DNA of 64,000 nucleotides from Tanypteryx hageni (GCA_028673005.1 CM054118.1:64041401-64105400), one strand, 5' to 3'; positions 1 through 12,219 are shown, counted from the first letter of the stretch. The notes: a model not told the origin generated them from the letters alone. Translations and numbers: made by a program.

Positions 1-20
1 ATCAATATTCACATTTGTTT

Positions 21-560
21 TTATTTGCTCCGCGCTGTAAATTTTTTATTTTGACTTTTATAACCAGCAAGGGTAAGTGCTAATAAACACAGGTCGTCAG
101 CTGAATTGCAGCCCTCCAAAGTGTCGGTGAGATGCCAAGTTGATTCGATGTCATCTTTTAACGACCTAATGTTCCGCACGCCCTCCGCGCGCTCTACCCG
201 CCATCTTGCGTCGAAAATTGGCAATCCTAAAGAGCGCCTGTCCGTAAAGGCTATTTCGAATCCGGCCACGGGACTCGTTCGTCCCCGACAAGAGGGATAA
301 AGTGCTCATCCCAGAACAGTTTCGTCATGTGGACTTCGTTTTGTAACGCACTCACATTCCGTATTCGTGCAACACGTGAGTGATATGGAGAGCAGCAACA
401 GATGCCGGCTAAGACGGAAAGTGAACAATTACCATCGGCAACTCTGATTGTCGGACAAAAAAGAGAATGTCTCCTTCGCCTTCGTTGTAAGTGCACATTG
501 GACAGTGAATCGGTGCATTGGGTAAGATTCGCGACAGATAATCACGCTTCACCGCCCACC
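21..560 (-). pseudogene. Degenerate coding-like stretch, unclassified
   Basis: Read on the minus strand, this stretch gives protein-like segments in more than one frame. The upstream one contains a Cys-Pro-Met-Cys pair after a hydrophobic stretch. The downstream one, starting near 269, is an 82-codon open frame ending at 21. The segments are interrupted by stops and frame changes, as in a decayed transposon gene. The Cys pair faintly resembles zinc-binding C-terminal regions of some non-LTR retrotransposons, but no catalytic motif is visible, so I assign no function. It could also be chance. Confidence 0.2.
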
Positions 561-599
561 GGAGGGTGAAAGGAGATGTAACAGTGGTATCAGAAATGG

Positions 600-1845
600 G
601 TTTTTAAGTTGGTGCTCGGAGGTCATAGGAGGGATATGGAGCCAAGAGTGAGGAAATCGGAAGAAAAAAATGCAAGTTGCGGGTATCATTAAGAAAAAGT
701 CCACATAAATAAGGAATAAAATGCTTTTAAGTGCGATAACGAGAAGAACACGAGGCAAGAGAAATCGTTACGAGAGCGTTGAAAGTTTGAGGTGGAATGC
801 AGAATATCTGAGAGGCTATAAAGAGAGCATAATAATTATTTCAAGAATGCACTTACTTCGGAAAATCAGAAAAAATAGCGTCACAATACTTAAGAAATAT
901 CGAAGAGGAGAAGAGGAAAATGGAGGCTACGGTGAGATCTGACCTTGGAGGGTTCGAGTCCTTCTGCGTGCACGACTAGCTGGCTTTATCGGTATACATT
1001 TGCCCTCATGGCATAATTGAGACTGTGGGATTAGGAGGTAAATAAATCGGGAGATATAGACGTAAATTGGACATTATTAAAAACTAGGATATGAAAAATA
1101 ATGGAAGAAGCTACGCTATAAATTATGTTACTTGGAAAAAATCAATGAACCGCCGATCGGAGGAAGCACAAGTCCGGAAAGAGAATCGAAAGGATTGAGA
1201 GGAATGCAAAAAGGGAGGAAGAGATGGAGCTGAAGTCGACAAAACTGAATAAGAGGAAGAGTCAAATCTCCGAAACGTTTTTCTTCAAATGATGTTGTTT
1301 AATTAGGGTCCATTACTAATAGGCTCGATAAAAATTCTCTAAACATCAAACTATTTTAATAATTGTCTTAATTGTCTCGTAAGGTGAAGAGAAAGAAGCG
1401 CAATCGTTCTAAATGAACTTATTCTAATTAACTTATTAAAGGATCTCATTTTGCATTATAACTACTCGTGGATAGTAACAATGAAGATTTTGTTTCCACT
1501 TACTTAATGAGCGTACCCATAGCTGATGAAGCAAGTATGTTATATTATGATCTAATATACAGGAAAAACTCGTCCATGCTTCAGCAAAGTAATGCTGATA
1601 ACAAAGAACATTGACAAATTCGTTTTAAATAAGCGATACAATCGTGAGATGCTGAAGTTCCCTGCGCCGCTTAAAAAACCTTGCTCTATGCAGCTTCGGC
1701 ATGGCGTGATAAATAACTAAAGCGCGCCAATCGGAAGAATCGATAAAACATAACAACGAATCGGTATAACGAAATCATCATGCGAGGAAAACGAATTTTT
1801 AAGAAAATTTAAGTTACAAAAATGTTAGGTAACCAAGTGATAATT
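600..1845. other. No gene recognised; one B-box-like site
   Basis: AT-rich sequence with no convincing exon. At 951-961 the sequence GGTTCGAGTCC matches a Pol III B box and sits in a 5-bp stem with a 7-base loop, like a tRNA T arm. No matching acceptor stem or A box lies upstream, so this is at most a relic of a tRNA-derived repeat. Confidence 0.4.
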
Positions 1846-1911
1846 ATGAAACGAATACTTTGTGGTTTCCACAATTTTAAAATTTTGGAAACCACAAAGT
1901 ATTCGTTTCAT
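1846..1911. repeat. 66-bp near-perfect palindrome (foldback)
   Basis: The left arm (1846-1871) and right arm (1886-1911) are reverse complements. The centre is an AT-rich block that is itself self-complementary, and only one base pair in the whole 66 bp fails to match. A transcript would fold into one long hairpin and the DNA could extrude a cruciform. The flanks repeat the string AAGTGATAAT on both sides (about 1836 and 1955). I see no transposon ends or tandem structure, so the origin is unclear. Confidence 0.85.
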
Positions 1912-2112
1912 TATGAGTAAATTCCACAAAGTTGAGCCTGACCTCATTAATTATAAGTGATAATGATTCCTCTAGGGTTCACCATGACCGTGCAACTATT
2001 TTTTAATTGGAATATTTCTTAGTTAACTAAAGTTTCTGTAAATTAAATTTACTTGAATCGATATTACCCAAGAGTAAGTGCAGGACATGTATCGTTTATT
2101 GCTTTTGGCCTA

Positions 2113-2167
2113 GAGGGAGGGAGAGAGAGAGAGACGAGAGAGAGAAAGAGAGAGACTGAGAGAGAGA
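2113..2167. repeat. GA-rich microsatellite
   Basis: Imperfect GA repeat on the plus strand, directly abutting the tail side of the LINE 3' end that follows. On the minus strand it continues the tail as a TC repeat. Confidence 0.85.
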
Positions 2168-2231
2168 TTGATTGATTTTGTCTTTATTTGGGGCGAGATT
2201 GAGACTAAGAAGTCCCATCTTCCACCTAACC
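2168..2231 (-). mobile_element. LINE-type 3' end with AATAAA and repeat tail
   Basis: On the minus strand this block runs through a conserved string ending in a polyadenylation-like AATAAA (2183-2188), followed by short tandem units (ATCA-like, then TC). A closely similar block lies at 25204-25274, again next to a GA/TC repeat. Known biology: many insect non-LTR elements end in AATAAA followed by short tandem repeats and are often truncated at the 5' end. The upstream extent of this copy is unknown; the AT-rich sequence to about 2440 could belong to it. Confidence 0.5.
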
Positions 2232-2722
2232 TCTTTTCATGAAACATAATAATACATAAAACATTAGCAATGTAAATACAGGTAACAATAAAAATACAAG
2301 CATTTGAAAAGAAAAAATGTGATTTTGTGGGAAAAATATGGACTGCTGAATAACGGAATCCATGTGAAAAAAACCCACTGCAGGAAAACGCCCACACAAG
2401 AATGGGGGTGTGAAAGACCTGCGAAACCTACTGAGATTCACTAAAAGACATCACATAAATGAGATTGAGAACGAGTTATAAATCAATTCAAATCATAAAG
2501 AGATGAAGAAAAATAAATTGGCACGACACGAATAGATCATTGATAAAATAAACATATAAAAAAGTGACAAAATGGATAGATATTATCATTGGTGTGTCTG
2601 AACAAAATGGAAAGTAAAAAACAAAGAGAGAGGTCGCTGTTTATGGTTTTAATTTTCATCATTTCGTGATGACATTGGATTCCTCATTTTCATGTACGAA
2701 TTTTATCGGGTGTGTCCTAGAG

Positions 2723-2840
2723 CAGCGTTTCTTAAACTTTAGTAATCCGAGGGCCCCTTTTCACGCAAAGAGGACTACTGGACCCTGGACTAGTGCTGAG
2801 GATCCCCGGGTGTCCGCGGACTCCAGTTTCAGAACCGCTG
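2723..2840. mobile_element. Short hAT-like MITE
   Basis: 118-bp element with diverged terminal inverted repeats: left CAGCGTTTCTTAAACTTT and right AGTTTCAGAACCGCTG, which match each other imperfectly in inverted orientation and resemble the usual hAT end CAGNGGTTCTCAA. The 8-bp flanks (TCCTAGAG and TGATGGAG) agree at 5 of 8 positions, as expected for an old target duplication. No coding capacity. Confidence 0.5.
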
Positions 2841-5829
2841 TGATGGAGAAGTTTCGATACGCGTTTTGATCGAGTTATTCTCGACAGATCGTATCATAAT
2901 AAAACATAACATCACGATGTAGAGAAGAGATAGTTGTCTTCTATACACAGAAACATGAGAGATAGATTAAATGTCATTGTGGATTTTAATTATTAATGAG
3001 AACAACGCGTATTAAAATTTAGAATCAGTAAATACAAATCGGCAAGTTAAAAATTCGAATATTAAAAAAAATCATCCTCTTCCCTGCAGCTACATGTATT
3101 TTAGGAAAAACTACAAAATGTTATGCAGGTTAAAATTCCAGTGCCATGAAATATTAATTTCTTGTAATTCAGCAACTAAACCGTGACAAATTTTTCCTCG
3201 AAATTTCATGGAATTTTAAGCACCTCATCCGCAGAAAAAGCGCTTGCGGACCACGAGAAGTCGAGATTTTCATTCATTCGTCAATTGCAGCTATGATATA
3301 TTACTAAGCAGGTTTTCATTTCAGACAAAAAGTGCAAATATTCTTTAAAATTGGAGTTCCCCTTTAAAATTTGATGCTCCCAAATGATCTGCCGTTCAAA
3401 AGATTTTAATAAATATATATTTCTTCTAGTTTCGATTGCGTCTCGCATAGAATTTCTTCTGTCTTTTGCAGATGCGTCACTCCCATCCTCATCGATTGTC
3501 ACGCTTTCTTTTGTCGCCGGCAAAATGCTTCATCTTCCACGGAATGCGTGTTTGTTTTGCTTCCGCTTTTGATGTACGTGTAATCCGTGAGATCACTACG
3601 CGACGTGTGCGCACTAAGTTTCCACGGCCCCGTTGAAAACCTTCCGAAGGCGCGACGCCTTGCCCATGAAGATAAATTTCGCGAAGGTCGCCATATCTCA
3701 CGGCAATAATGGCCAACGGATGAGCCGAGGAACTCGTGGTACGGAACGTGAACTCGCGTTTAGAAAACGACGCCGAACGCTGTTAGTGCGTTTTATTTTT
3801 CCCATTGCTTCACTTGGATTTTTTTCGCCCGCATCGCGGGAGCGCATGTTCCGCCCCATGAAATTTTCCGACGCAAGAGCAAATATTTTTATTTTATTTT
3901 TTCGCTTAACGGTTGATTGGGTAGTACTGCGTAAACTTCGCTCGTAAAAAGGTTTTCATTTGCGCAGTTTCGTTGCGCTCTGTCCTGACCGACGAAGTTT
4001 TGCGCAATAAGTTTCGGGAAACTAAGAAAATTGTTATCAATGCTGTGCAAATATTTTGTTTATTTTTCTGTAGACTTTAATCCCGCAAATGGTCGCTTTT
4101 CGAATCCAACTGTTTAAAATGCCGATTTAAAAACAAAACTACTCTGCCTATTTCTGATTTTCAAAACGTGCTAATGTATAAATTAACGAGCCATACGGAT
4201 AATAATGTAGCGGGAGATACTATTTGAAAAAGTAATTGAGGTAAGCAATGACCATGCAACCCGATTTTTTGACGCATGAAGGCTTAAATATAGCGATTTC
4301 TAACGTAAAAAAGAACGCAAAAATAATAGATCATGGATTTCTTTAAGACTCTTTATGAGTAGTTTTTTTAAAGGAAATTCAATTACAGTGCAAACGAAAA
4401 CTAACGAACCAATTATTAAAATAAATAAAAGGTATCCTACAGATATTTTGTTAATAATTATTTCCTGCGTTGGGATGCAAATAATTTATTACTCAAATAA
4501 AAGAGTTGCTATATAAATTTAAAAATTTGAAAATTGATCCCTGAAGTGTCTAATCGACTTCGACGAAGTCCAAAAGTCGTACAAAGAGAAAGATGAAATA
4601 TGTTTAAGAGAACGAATCTTAAATTCTCTACCGTATATTATCGGATATACGCATCTATTCAATCCAAAAATAAAATTTTTATTTTTTACATTTCTCTGGA
4701 TATACAAAATACAAAAGGATTGATACATGAAAGAGCAAGCAGGGCGACCATTCGGCGTCGAAAACCAAGGAATACAAAAGACCATCTAAAAATCTCATAA
4801 TTTTAGTTGTATAAATTATTGTATAATAAAAGCATGAATAAGAAACCTAAAGGCCATAAAAATGATAATAAGGTTAGGTGGTTAATAATTAATGTAAATA
4901 TAAGGGCAACACTGTTTGACTGAAATTCTTTGCTACTGATATACATTGATCAAGAAATTTAAAAACATTTAATTTCTTATATTTATAGCAGAAAACACAA
5001 CTTGTCTGACTTAACTAACTTCAAAGGAGCCATTCCATCGTTAATTTAATAATAAAGTTTCCTATATCTAGCCTGTCGAATAAGTGAATGAGAAAACCAA
5101 TTGCGTTTCATTAATAAGAAAACCTAGGTTTCGCGGTAGACATTCACGGATGGCATGTGAAGATGCAAGCTGTAGAGAGTGGCACACAAACTTAATTAAA
5201 AGCAAATGGGGAATCTCTTTAGTCTTTAACTTTGCATACAATCCATTATTAATACCAGTCATTCATTACAGATGAATTATTAGTCTCAAGAGCAACAAGT
5301 CTCTGTAAATCCAATCCATAATTTCTTAGAAATTTTTTTTAAAGCCACGCATATTGTGTCTACATTACATTCACTTAATTCAATCAAGTCACCACCGAAG
5401 AAGGCCTCTCGGCTTGTCGCGAAATTCTTTCAACGACCGAGCAACTGGACCTGCATTTGAGGGCAGGGAACCATTATAGGGTCACATCGCATAGAATTTT
5501 AAAATCTCATTGGGGCCGCAGAATTTCAGGGTACGTTTGCGATATTGCTGCGCCGCTTTTCTGATTTAATCGGTGACCTTCGGGACAATTTCCATATTGA
5601 GTGTCTAACAGCATGGAAAACCTATGCAAGGGAATTTTTCGTTCGTCCTTGTTTTCCTAGCTACCCCATTCCATTTTTAAAAATATGCCTCGGTTATGCT
5701 GGATGGCAACCCTCGACGTTCTCAGACTGTAGATCAATGCAATCTGTTTTATTTGAAATTCATTTTTCTTCTCCTCATTGGAGGTAGGTTAAAACGCTTA
5801 ATAAATTACATGAGAAAAAAGGCATCAAA
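2841..5829. other. No gene recognised
   Basis: Mostly AT-rich. A GC-richer block at about 3590-3860 has open frames on both strands but no splice-site pair or protein motif that I can defend. It could be conserved regulatory DNA. The remainder shows nothing recognisable. Confidence 0.4.
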
Positions 5830-5950
5830 TTCGGCGCTAAAATTAAAAAAAGCGCTAAATAAACGCCATGGCACTAAGCGTCAAAAAAGGCGTTAGACAA
5901 AACAAAAAAGCGCTAAATTTAGCGCGAAAAGCGCTAAAACGGGAACACTG
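5830..5950. mobile_element. DNA-transposon end with clustered GCGCTAAA motifs
   Basis: The octamer GCGCTAAA occurs directly at 5834, 5852, 5910 and 5931, and inverted at 5918, where the two copies form a perfect 16-bp palindrome (5910-5925). The block ends at 5950 with AAAACGGGAACACTG, whose reverse complement begins CAGTGTTCCCG, a hAT-style terminus. Known biology: subterminal repeated motifs commonly bind hAT transposases. I could not find the matching left end, so this may be a fragment. Confidence 0.45.
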
Positions 5951-5976
5951 TTCCTAACCACTACACCACCGGGACC
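5951..5976 (-). pseudogene. tRNA-like 5' half (A-box region)
   Basis: On the minus strand the sequence reads GGTCCCGGTGGTGTAGTGG followed by TTAGGAA, close to the acceptor/D-arm of Glu/His-type tRNAs and to the head of tRNA-derived SINEs. It stops abruptly at the transposon end at 5950, with no anticodon or T arm beyond. It is either a SINE head cut by that insertion or a short relic. Confidence 0.4.
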
Positions 5977-6237
5977 CCCTTACGCATTGTCATATCGTTA
6001 GTTAAACAGTGGATAGATTTTTATATATCGGGTGGCGGGGTAAATAAAACGCGTTCTGTTTGAAATGTTTTCTACAATCCCAAACGCTTGTTTTTGTTTT
6101 ATCGTCGAAGAAAGTTGAAGGAATGTGAACGCAAACTTTAACAATTTCGTATATTCATCTTTACACGTTTTTGATTTTTCGTGATATTCCTGACAATGTT
6201 TTACTTTTAAATATACCTCTTAATTTGATTTACAAAT

Positions 6238-6241
<4 letters not shown>

Positions 6242-6275
<34 letters not shown>
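6242..6275. repeat. (AT)n microsatellite
   Basis: Uninterrupted TA dinucleotides. Confidence 0.95.
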
Positions 6276-6278
<3 letters not shown>

Positions 6279-6586
6279 TGAGTCATACAATAACCACTCT
6301 TTAGTCCTTATTAAGTCATGTCATTACTATCCAATTTGATCTCAAGGATTACACTATATTTATTCATAAATACAGCCCTAAAAAATTATTTTCACGAATC
6401 GCTAAGCGTTTTCGAAAGCAGTCACGCCAGATTACGAAAGCGTGCTAATTTCAACCTTCTCCCATTGAGCTGAAGAGCTTTTCAACCGCTTATAATATTT
6501 CCACTCTAGCTACTCATATTTTAAGCAATTTTGATGCATTTTAAAAAAGGAAGAAAATTATTAAGGGTCTCTTTCTGCGGTATATA

Positions 6587-6711
6587 CAATAGTGCCTCGC
6601 CAACCACGGTTTTGGGTACCCGCGGCTAATGAAATGTGCATCGTTTTACCAACCGCGGTATCCAGTCTTGAATATCCGCGGTCCTCCGCACTGCCGAGGC
6701 AAATTTTACTG
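6587..6711. mobile_element. pogo/Tigger-like MITE, degraded
   Basis: The left side reads CAATAGTGCCTCGCCAACC and the right side, inverted, CAGTAAAATTTGCCTCGGC. Both resemble pogo-group ends of the CAGT..CCTCG type, and repeated CCGCGG strings lie just inside each end. TA dinucleotides adjoin both ends, consistent with a TA target. About 125 bp, no coding capacity. Confidence 0.45.
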
Positions 6712-8304
6712 ATATTAAAATTTATGTTAGTGAAGAAGCTACGTACTAATCATTCTTTACAAGAAGGAGAGAAATAGGAATGAGGAAATTTGCAGCTCCC
6801 GATAAGACCACGTCTGGAGGAATTTTATGGAAGCGTTGGTTTTACCAGCGTTCCTTGAAGCGTTAGTCCAGGCGGGTGGCATCCGAAGGGGATGCTCTGC
6901 CATTGTATTAATACTCCGCAGTATTTATTTCTTTAGTATTTGTATACAATAAACATTTTTTGAAGTATAACAAACTTATTTTTAACCTTGAAGTCTACAT
7001 TATAAGACTTTAGGGATATCACCCATTGATCACTCTCCACACCCTATGATTTCCCATAGGTTGCGGCCGTCGCCAAGCGCGAGTCAAGTCAGGAACGTAA
7101 CCCCCGCGTTGCTTCTGCCATTTATCACTTAAAAACGGGATTTTGCGAATGATTTCATACTAACATAATTTCATCTGGAACGTGTATAGGTCATTTCATA
7201 AGTTGCCCCTATATACGACAGTAGAATTTAAGACTAATGTTAATGATTTAAATTGAATTTTTTTTCTAATAGACGCTGCTGGCAAATAGAGCAACGGGTT
7301 TAATGCCATAAACTGATATTTGAGTGACGCTTGATATACTTTGTACGTTTAAGGATACTGAAAGGGGTGAAGAATAATCCTAATCCAAAGACCTTTTCAA
7401 ATGAATAGAGCCCAAGCAGTAGTATATGATGAATTCAAGTAGAACAGAAGAATAGAAGCGACCTCGGATTATTTTTTAAACCTGTGAACTAAAGGGTAAG
7501 TCTAAAACAAATGTGTGATGAGAGATTGTATCCTGAAAGGGGTCTTCGGCGCCGGCAAAATGAGAGCACGAATCCTTGTAGCTCATCAAATATTCCGTGA
7601 TTCGACTGTTATCGAAATGGCGCCACTTGTATTCTTGCGTGGCACACATCTTCTCGCGCGCGCGGATTAATTACTCGCTAAAAGACTGGGGAGCGGTAAT
7701 TATGTATGTACTTGCATCCAGCGAGTTCGTGAAATTGCTCAAGAGATGGCGCGCTACAACAGCCGCTGATGGTTACTCCTTATAAGTGTTCAGGCAATTT
7801 TCGAAAATATGTGTGCAAAATAGGGAGAAACGATATTTTAATTTAAATGCTTTGATAGAAATTCACATAAATAATGATTATATCGTGCAGAAAAAACTCA
7901 CGAAAAATGCGAATTATTTCAAGTTCTTAAATATATACACAAACTAGATAAGACTTCAGATTTTTAAAAGCACGGCACAAACTAGATAAGACTTCAGATT
8001 TTAAAAAGAAGTAACACAGAATAACGCATAATTTGACGAAAATATCCTCCATTAAGACGGATTAGGGCAAATACAAAAAATTCTTTAAAAAATTAAATTT
8101 AAAAAAACGTTCTATTGAATGGTGACATACTTCGCAAGGATTGCCTCGATCCTTATAAATGTAAGTACAAAATGCTACATAATGTATGTACTAATGACGA
8201 TCGGCTGACATGTATTTCTTGTAAAGTGGTGAAAGCTAATTATTCCATGAAATAGTATGATGTGATAAGTTTTTAATCAAATAAATAAGTATATGGGTTT
8301 ACGG
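6712..8304. other. No gene recognised
   Basis: AT-rich apart from a short GC block near 7600-7780. Contains the two-copy tandem repeat at 7938-8003, listed separately. Confidence 0.4.
7938..8003. repeat. Two-copy direct repeat, 38-bp period
   Basis: A string beginning CACAAACTAGATAAGACTTC occurs at 7938 and again at 7976, with about 27 identical bases in each copy. A local tandem duplication. Confidence 0.85.
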
Positions 8305-8965
8305 CAGGGGTGGACAGACTAAGGGCCAGCTGAGGATCGAGAGATCATTTCATGCGGCTCGTTGTGTTCGTTCCGTTCTGACTGGCCAAACGACGTCGTG
8401 AGCCGGTTAATAGAAGAATACAGGAAGCGAACCGGGTTAAAGGACACCACGGACAAATTTTACAAAATCAACTCCAGGTAAAATTAATGCTTGGGCAGAG
8501 TTGGTTTTTCAGGATGGCGGTTTTAGAAGTAGAAAAAAATGAATTAAGTAAAGAATGCACTCGAAATTACTAAGTTTTGATTATTCATGTCCATCACATC
8601 ACATAGTAGCGAACTTTTCGATCACATACAGTGTGGACGGTGGCTCAAAAGAGCATGAACGAACATCACGAGCACGGGCGAATGTTCGACCGCTCTCGTT
8701 CGCTGTGTGGATGCAGCTTAATACGAATAACTTCATAAACGTTTAAACAAAACTTATGGCCGAAAAAACTTAAAAGCCTTGTCTAATGAAGTCATAACGT
8801 AAAAAATTATTTATTAATGATTTGCACTAATTGGAAACCACTTAGTCTAATATCTTCCGATGTGAATTCTAATGCGGCCCACTGAAGGAATTACAATTGA
8901 TAATGCGGCTCGTATACGCATTCGCGACTGGTAATGCCGTCAAGTAAAAAGTTTGCGCACCCCTT
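8305..8965. mobile_element. Non-autonomous hAT element, 661 bp
   Basis: The left end CAGGGGTGGACAGACT and the inverted right end AAGGGGTGCGCAAACT match at 12 of 16 positions. They are flanked by a perfect 8-bp target duplication GTTTACGG (8297-8304 and 8966-8973), the hAT hallmark. The interior has scattered GCGGCTCG/GCGGCCC strings also seen in the element at 14637-15656. I see no transposase frame, so it would need an enzyme supplied in trans. Confidence 0.8.
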
Positions 8966-9034
8966 GTTTACGGTATAATTGATGCAGAAGGTATTTTTAG
9001 TTTTTTCTTTTTTATATCTTAAAAATATTTTAGA

Positions 9035-9035
<1 letters not shown>

Positions 9036-9065
<30 letters not shown>
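9036..9065. repeat. (TG)n microsatellite
   Basis: About 14 TG dinucleotides with a near-uniform run. Confidence 0.95.
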
Positions 9066-9416
9066 CAGAGCCGCGCCGGGCATATTTGCCGCCCGGCTGC
9101 AAGCAGTTTATGGCCGCTTTTCTCTATATATACCCAAATTTTTTCGATTTTTAGATTGCAAGGTGTTATTAATTTAGGGAAGGCTATAATAAACTAGGGT
9201 CTTCGCGCCTACGGTGCCCAACCCAGATTAGTTACAAATTATTATAAATGACTAGCGTAGTTGCCCGTCAAATATGATGGGATTATCATAAAAATATTCC
9301 AAATATACATATATGAGTTCGATATGAAAAATCAGTAAGATATGCTATGATCTGGTTTGGCTTTCATGCACAATCAAATCAGTGTTTTTGAAAGTTATCT
9401 TTGTTTTAATTACACT

Positions 9417-9859
9417 CAGCACCGTAACTAGGGTGGGGCAAGCGGGGCATCTGCCCCGGGCGTAACTAAAGAAGGGGCGCAAAAATTGTTAAAGGCTAGT
9501 TGTGCATGTCACAAGGACGGGAGATTTCACTACTATACTTGTTCCAGACATTATGCATAGCAGAAACTATTAATTTCGATGATGCTATTGATCAGTTTAC
9601 TGCTTAAAATCACATAGAATATTAAAATATTTATACTTTCTGTATTTAAATTATGCATGTGTGTAATGATATATGCAATTATATTTATAATTATACATTT
9701 AAATTATGTACATTTATAGTAAGAAATTATATCATTATAGTTTATTTTTATTTATTAATTTTTTACCCTAAATTCATATAGGTATTAGAGAATTTTTTAT
9801 GGAGGGGGCACATATTTGGTAGTTTGCCCCGGGTGCTAAAATAGCTAGTTACAGCGATG
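9417..9859 (+). mobile_element. hAT-type MITE, copy 1 of an inverted pair
   Basis: 443-bp element. Left end CAGCACCGTAACTAG and inverted right end CATCGCTGTAACTAG differ at 3 of 15 bases. The 8-bp flanks ATTACACT and ATTATACT differ at one position. Sequence throughout matches the element at 46374-46814 in the opposite orientation, including the GC-rich subterminal strings with CCCCGGGC and the AT-rich core. No coding capacity. The strand is arbitrary. Confidence 0.8.
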
Positions 9860-10627
9860 ATTATACTGTTTAAGTAATTATTAGTAGAGAGGCCAAATGA
9901 TTATCCAAATATTTGATGAAAGTAAGAGGAAAATCGAAATAATAAGATATAATGCATAAAGAAGTAGCTGAAATTTATTCGAAATATTTGAGCAAATTAT
10001 AAGTTATTTAAAACATATAGAATTTAACTTATTAAATGAATTATTTTACTCTTATTAACTCGTAAAAAACAGGATTAAATGTGAACGAACTGTCAATTTA
10101 CCATCAAAGGAAAAATGTGTAGTAACTTACTTACTATTAAATAAATATTTATATGAACTGCGATGAGTTTTAACTATATTTTAAGATCACTCTTTTCTTT
10201 TAACTATATTAGTTTTGAAAATTTTCCAGAAAAAATTTAAATAATAGTCATAAAATGTTATTTTTTCACTCCTATCACGTTTGCTAAAATTTATTAGATC
10301 TAAGAAAGGAAAGCCTCTTGAAATTACAACTGTATACAGATAAAGTAACCACGTTATAATATTTGGTAACGAACTTCAGTTCCATGTAAAGCCGCGTCCT
10401 CACCCTCGATTTTTTCCATCTTTCGCAAATCACTGCTGAAATCGATTATCCGGGGTAAAAGTGTCGCTATGTGCGTTCGGCATTGTTTTACTGCCGGACA
10501 ATGCTCAAAAGAGAGAGGGAAAAGGATCGGCAGGGGTCCCTGGCGGCGGGAACCTCGAACTTCTTCCGTTTAGTGCCAACGACCTTCATGCGGGCAAGAT
10601 AAGAATTTTACAGTCGCGCAGCTCCCA

Positions 10628-10635
10628 TGACGTCA
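10628..10635. promoter_or_regulatory. Perfect CRE-type palindrome TGACGTCA
   Basis: Full consensus for CREB/ATF-type bZIP binding, lying in the GC-rich block at 10440-10860. It may mark a regulatory element, but a single 8-mer is weak evidence. Confidence 0.3.
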
Positions 10636-12219
10636 CGTTTCCACAATCTCTCATCCCGAAAGGGATTGAAAGATTCGGAAAAACCACGGCGGGATCTTCA
10701 TTGCCTGGCAAGCGGCGTTTTCGGGTTTTATGCCGAGGGGCGCCAGATGTTTTCAGAGGACGAGTTTTGCGAAATGACGCTCCCATATTTGTCTTGGAGG
10801 GAGGTAGTCCATAACGCTTGCTTCTCGGGTTTCCCGCGTCCTTTGTTTTGCATGTGTGAAATGCTTCCTTAGAAGAAAGTTTTCAAATTAACCAAGATAT
10901 AATTTAAGCAGCTTACTTATGATGTATTAAAGCAAACTAAAAATCGGTAAACCGTCCTCAAACTTCTAAGCAACCCTGATTTTCGACGTCCTAATGCATT
11001 GCTTCAAAATTTGGCGCCTGAGGCAGTCGCATCGCACATTCATAAGTCTAAAAACTTGCTCTTCGTCCGAAAGACGAACTTGCCTGCAAACTGTTGCCGC
11101 CCTCGGGCCAGTTAATTCTTTTTGGATGTGTACGAAGAAAATATCTGGTTAATAAGTAAAAATGATAAATTATTTTTTAAATCTACGAGATGGAAAAGGA
11201 CAAAATTAAGAAATGCTATTACCCGTCCGTAAGTGGCGTCCCTCACATATATGTTGCCGCCCGGGGGCGATGCACCTCTTGCACACATAGGGCTGCGCGA
11301 CTCTCTATGTATGTTCTTTCTACGTTTTTACATCGTTCAAGCTATCGAGTTCAAAAGTTTCATGAGCTATCCTATGGACAAAAGGAAGAACTTGGTCTAG
11401 GTTTGTAGACCGTGGGGTCTCTTATACCCCATGGGGTCAACAAAATACTATTTCCATAAGAATGCATGGGAAATGGTGTGGAGAAACCCCAAATGCCTTG
11501 CAGCCCTTCACTGATGCGGGTATAAATAAATACCTAAATATTAACTTACGATCATGGGAAATGGCTTATTTTACGCACGATAGACTGACTATTTTAATTA
11601 TGTTCATGTTTTGTCGTATTGCATGCTAAATCGCTCGAAATAGCCACGTAAAGATTAAAGCAAGGAAAAACCACGCCGTGGCGCGCCATAGATGAAGAAT
11701 AGTCCACGCCAAGATAAAGGGTACAAATGGATTCATGCCTAAATATAGTCTATGAATACTTCTAAAGTGAGTCAAATGATTTTTAAGGAATATTAGAACA
11801 TGGTTATCCTTTACCATTAACATTGAAAGACTTATCGCAACATAAATTGATGCATCTACTTACATTGTTCGGTAACCAAGATGTTGTTTATTGCTTAAGC
11901 TTTGGCTAATGGTATTGACATAATTCACATAATTTTATTTCTGCTTTAAAGACTTCGGTGCATCTATCCATGTGAATATTAAGTAATACGTTAATGCTTA
12001 ATTATATTAATGTTTAAACTTTACAATACAATACATAAAATAGTAAATATTAATGTAAATATCGCTTGCGTAATTAAGGAATGGTAACAAGCCTGACTAC
12101 AATTTTTCAATGGTTTCTTTAGGCGGCAGTTAAAATCCCGTATGAACCTCTTCTCGAATAACACATTTGGGAAATTTGGGGGCACAGACAGCGCGGGACC
12201 CCGAGCAATAAAAGTCGCT

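Noticed and set aside
11400..11440. GTGGGGTCTC..TATACCCCATGGGGTC as a transposon end
   Set aside because: Short self-complementary strings only; no partner end or target duplication found.
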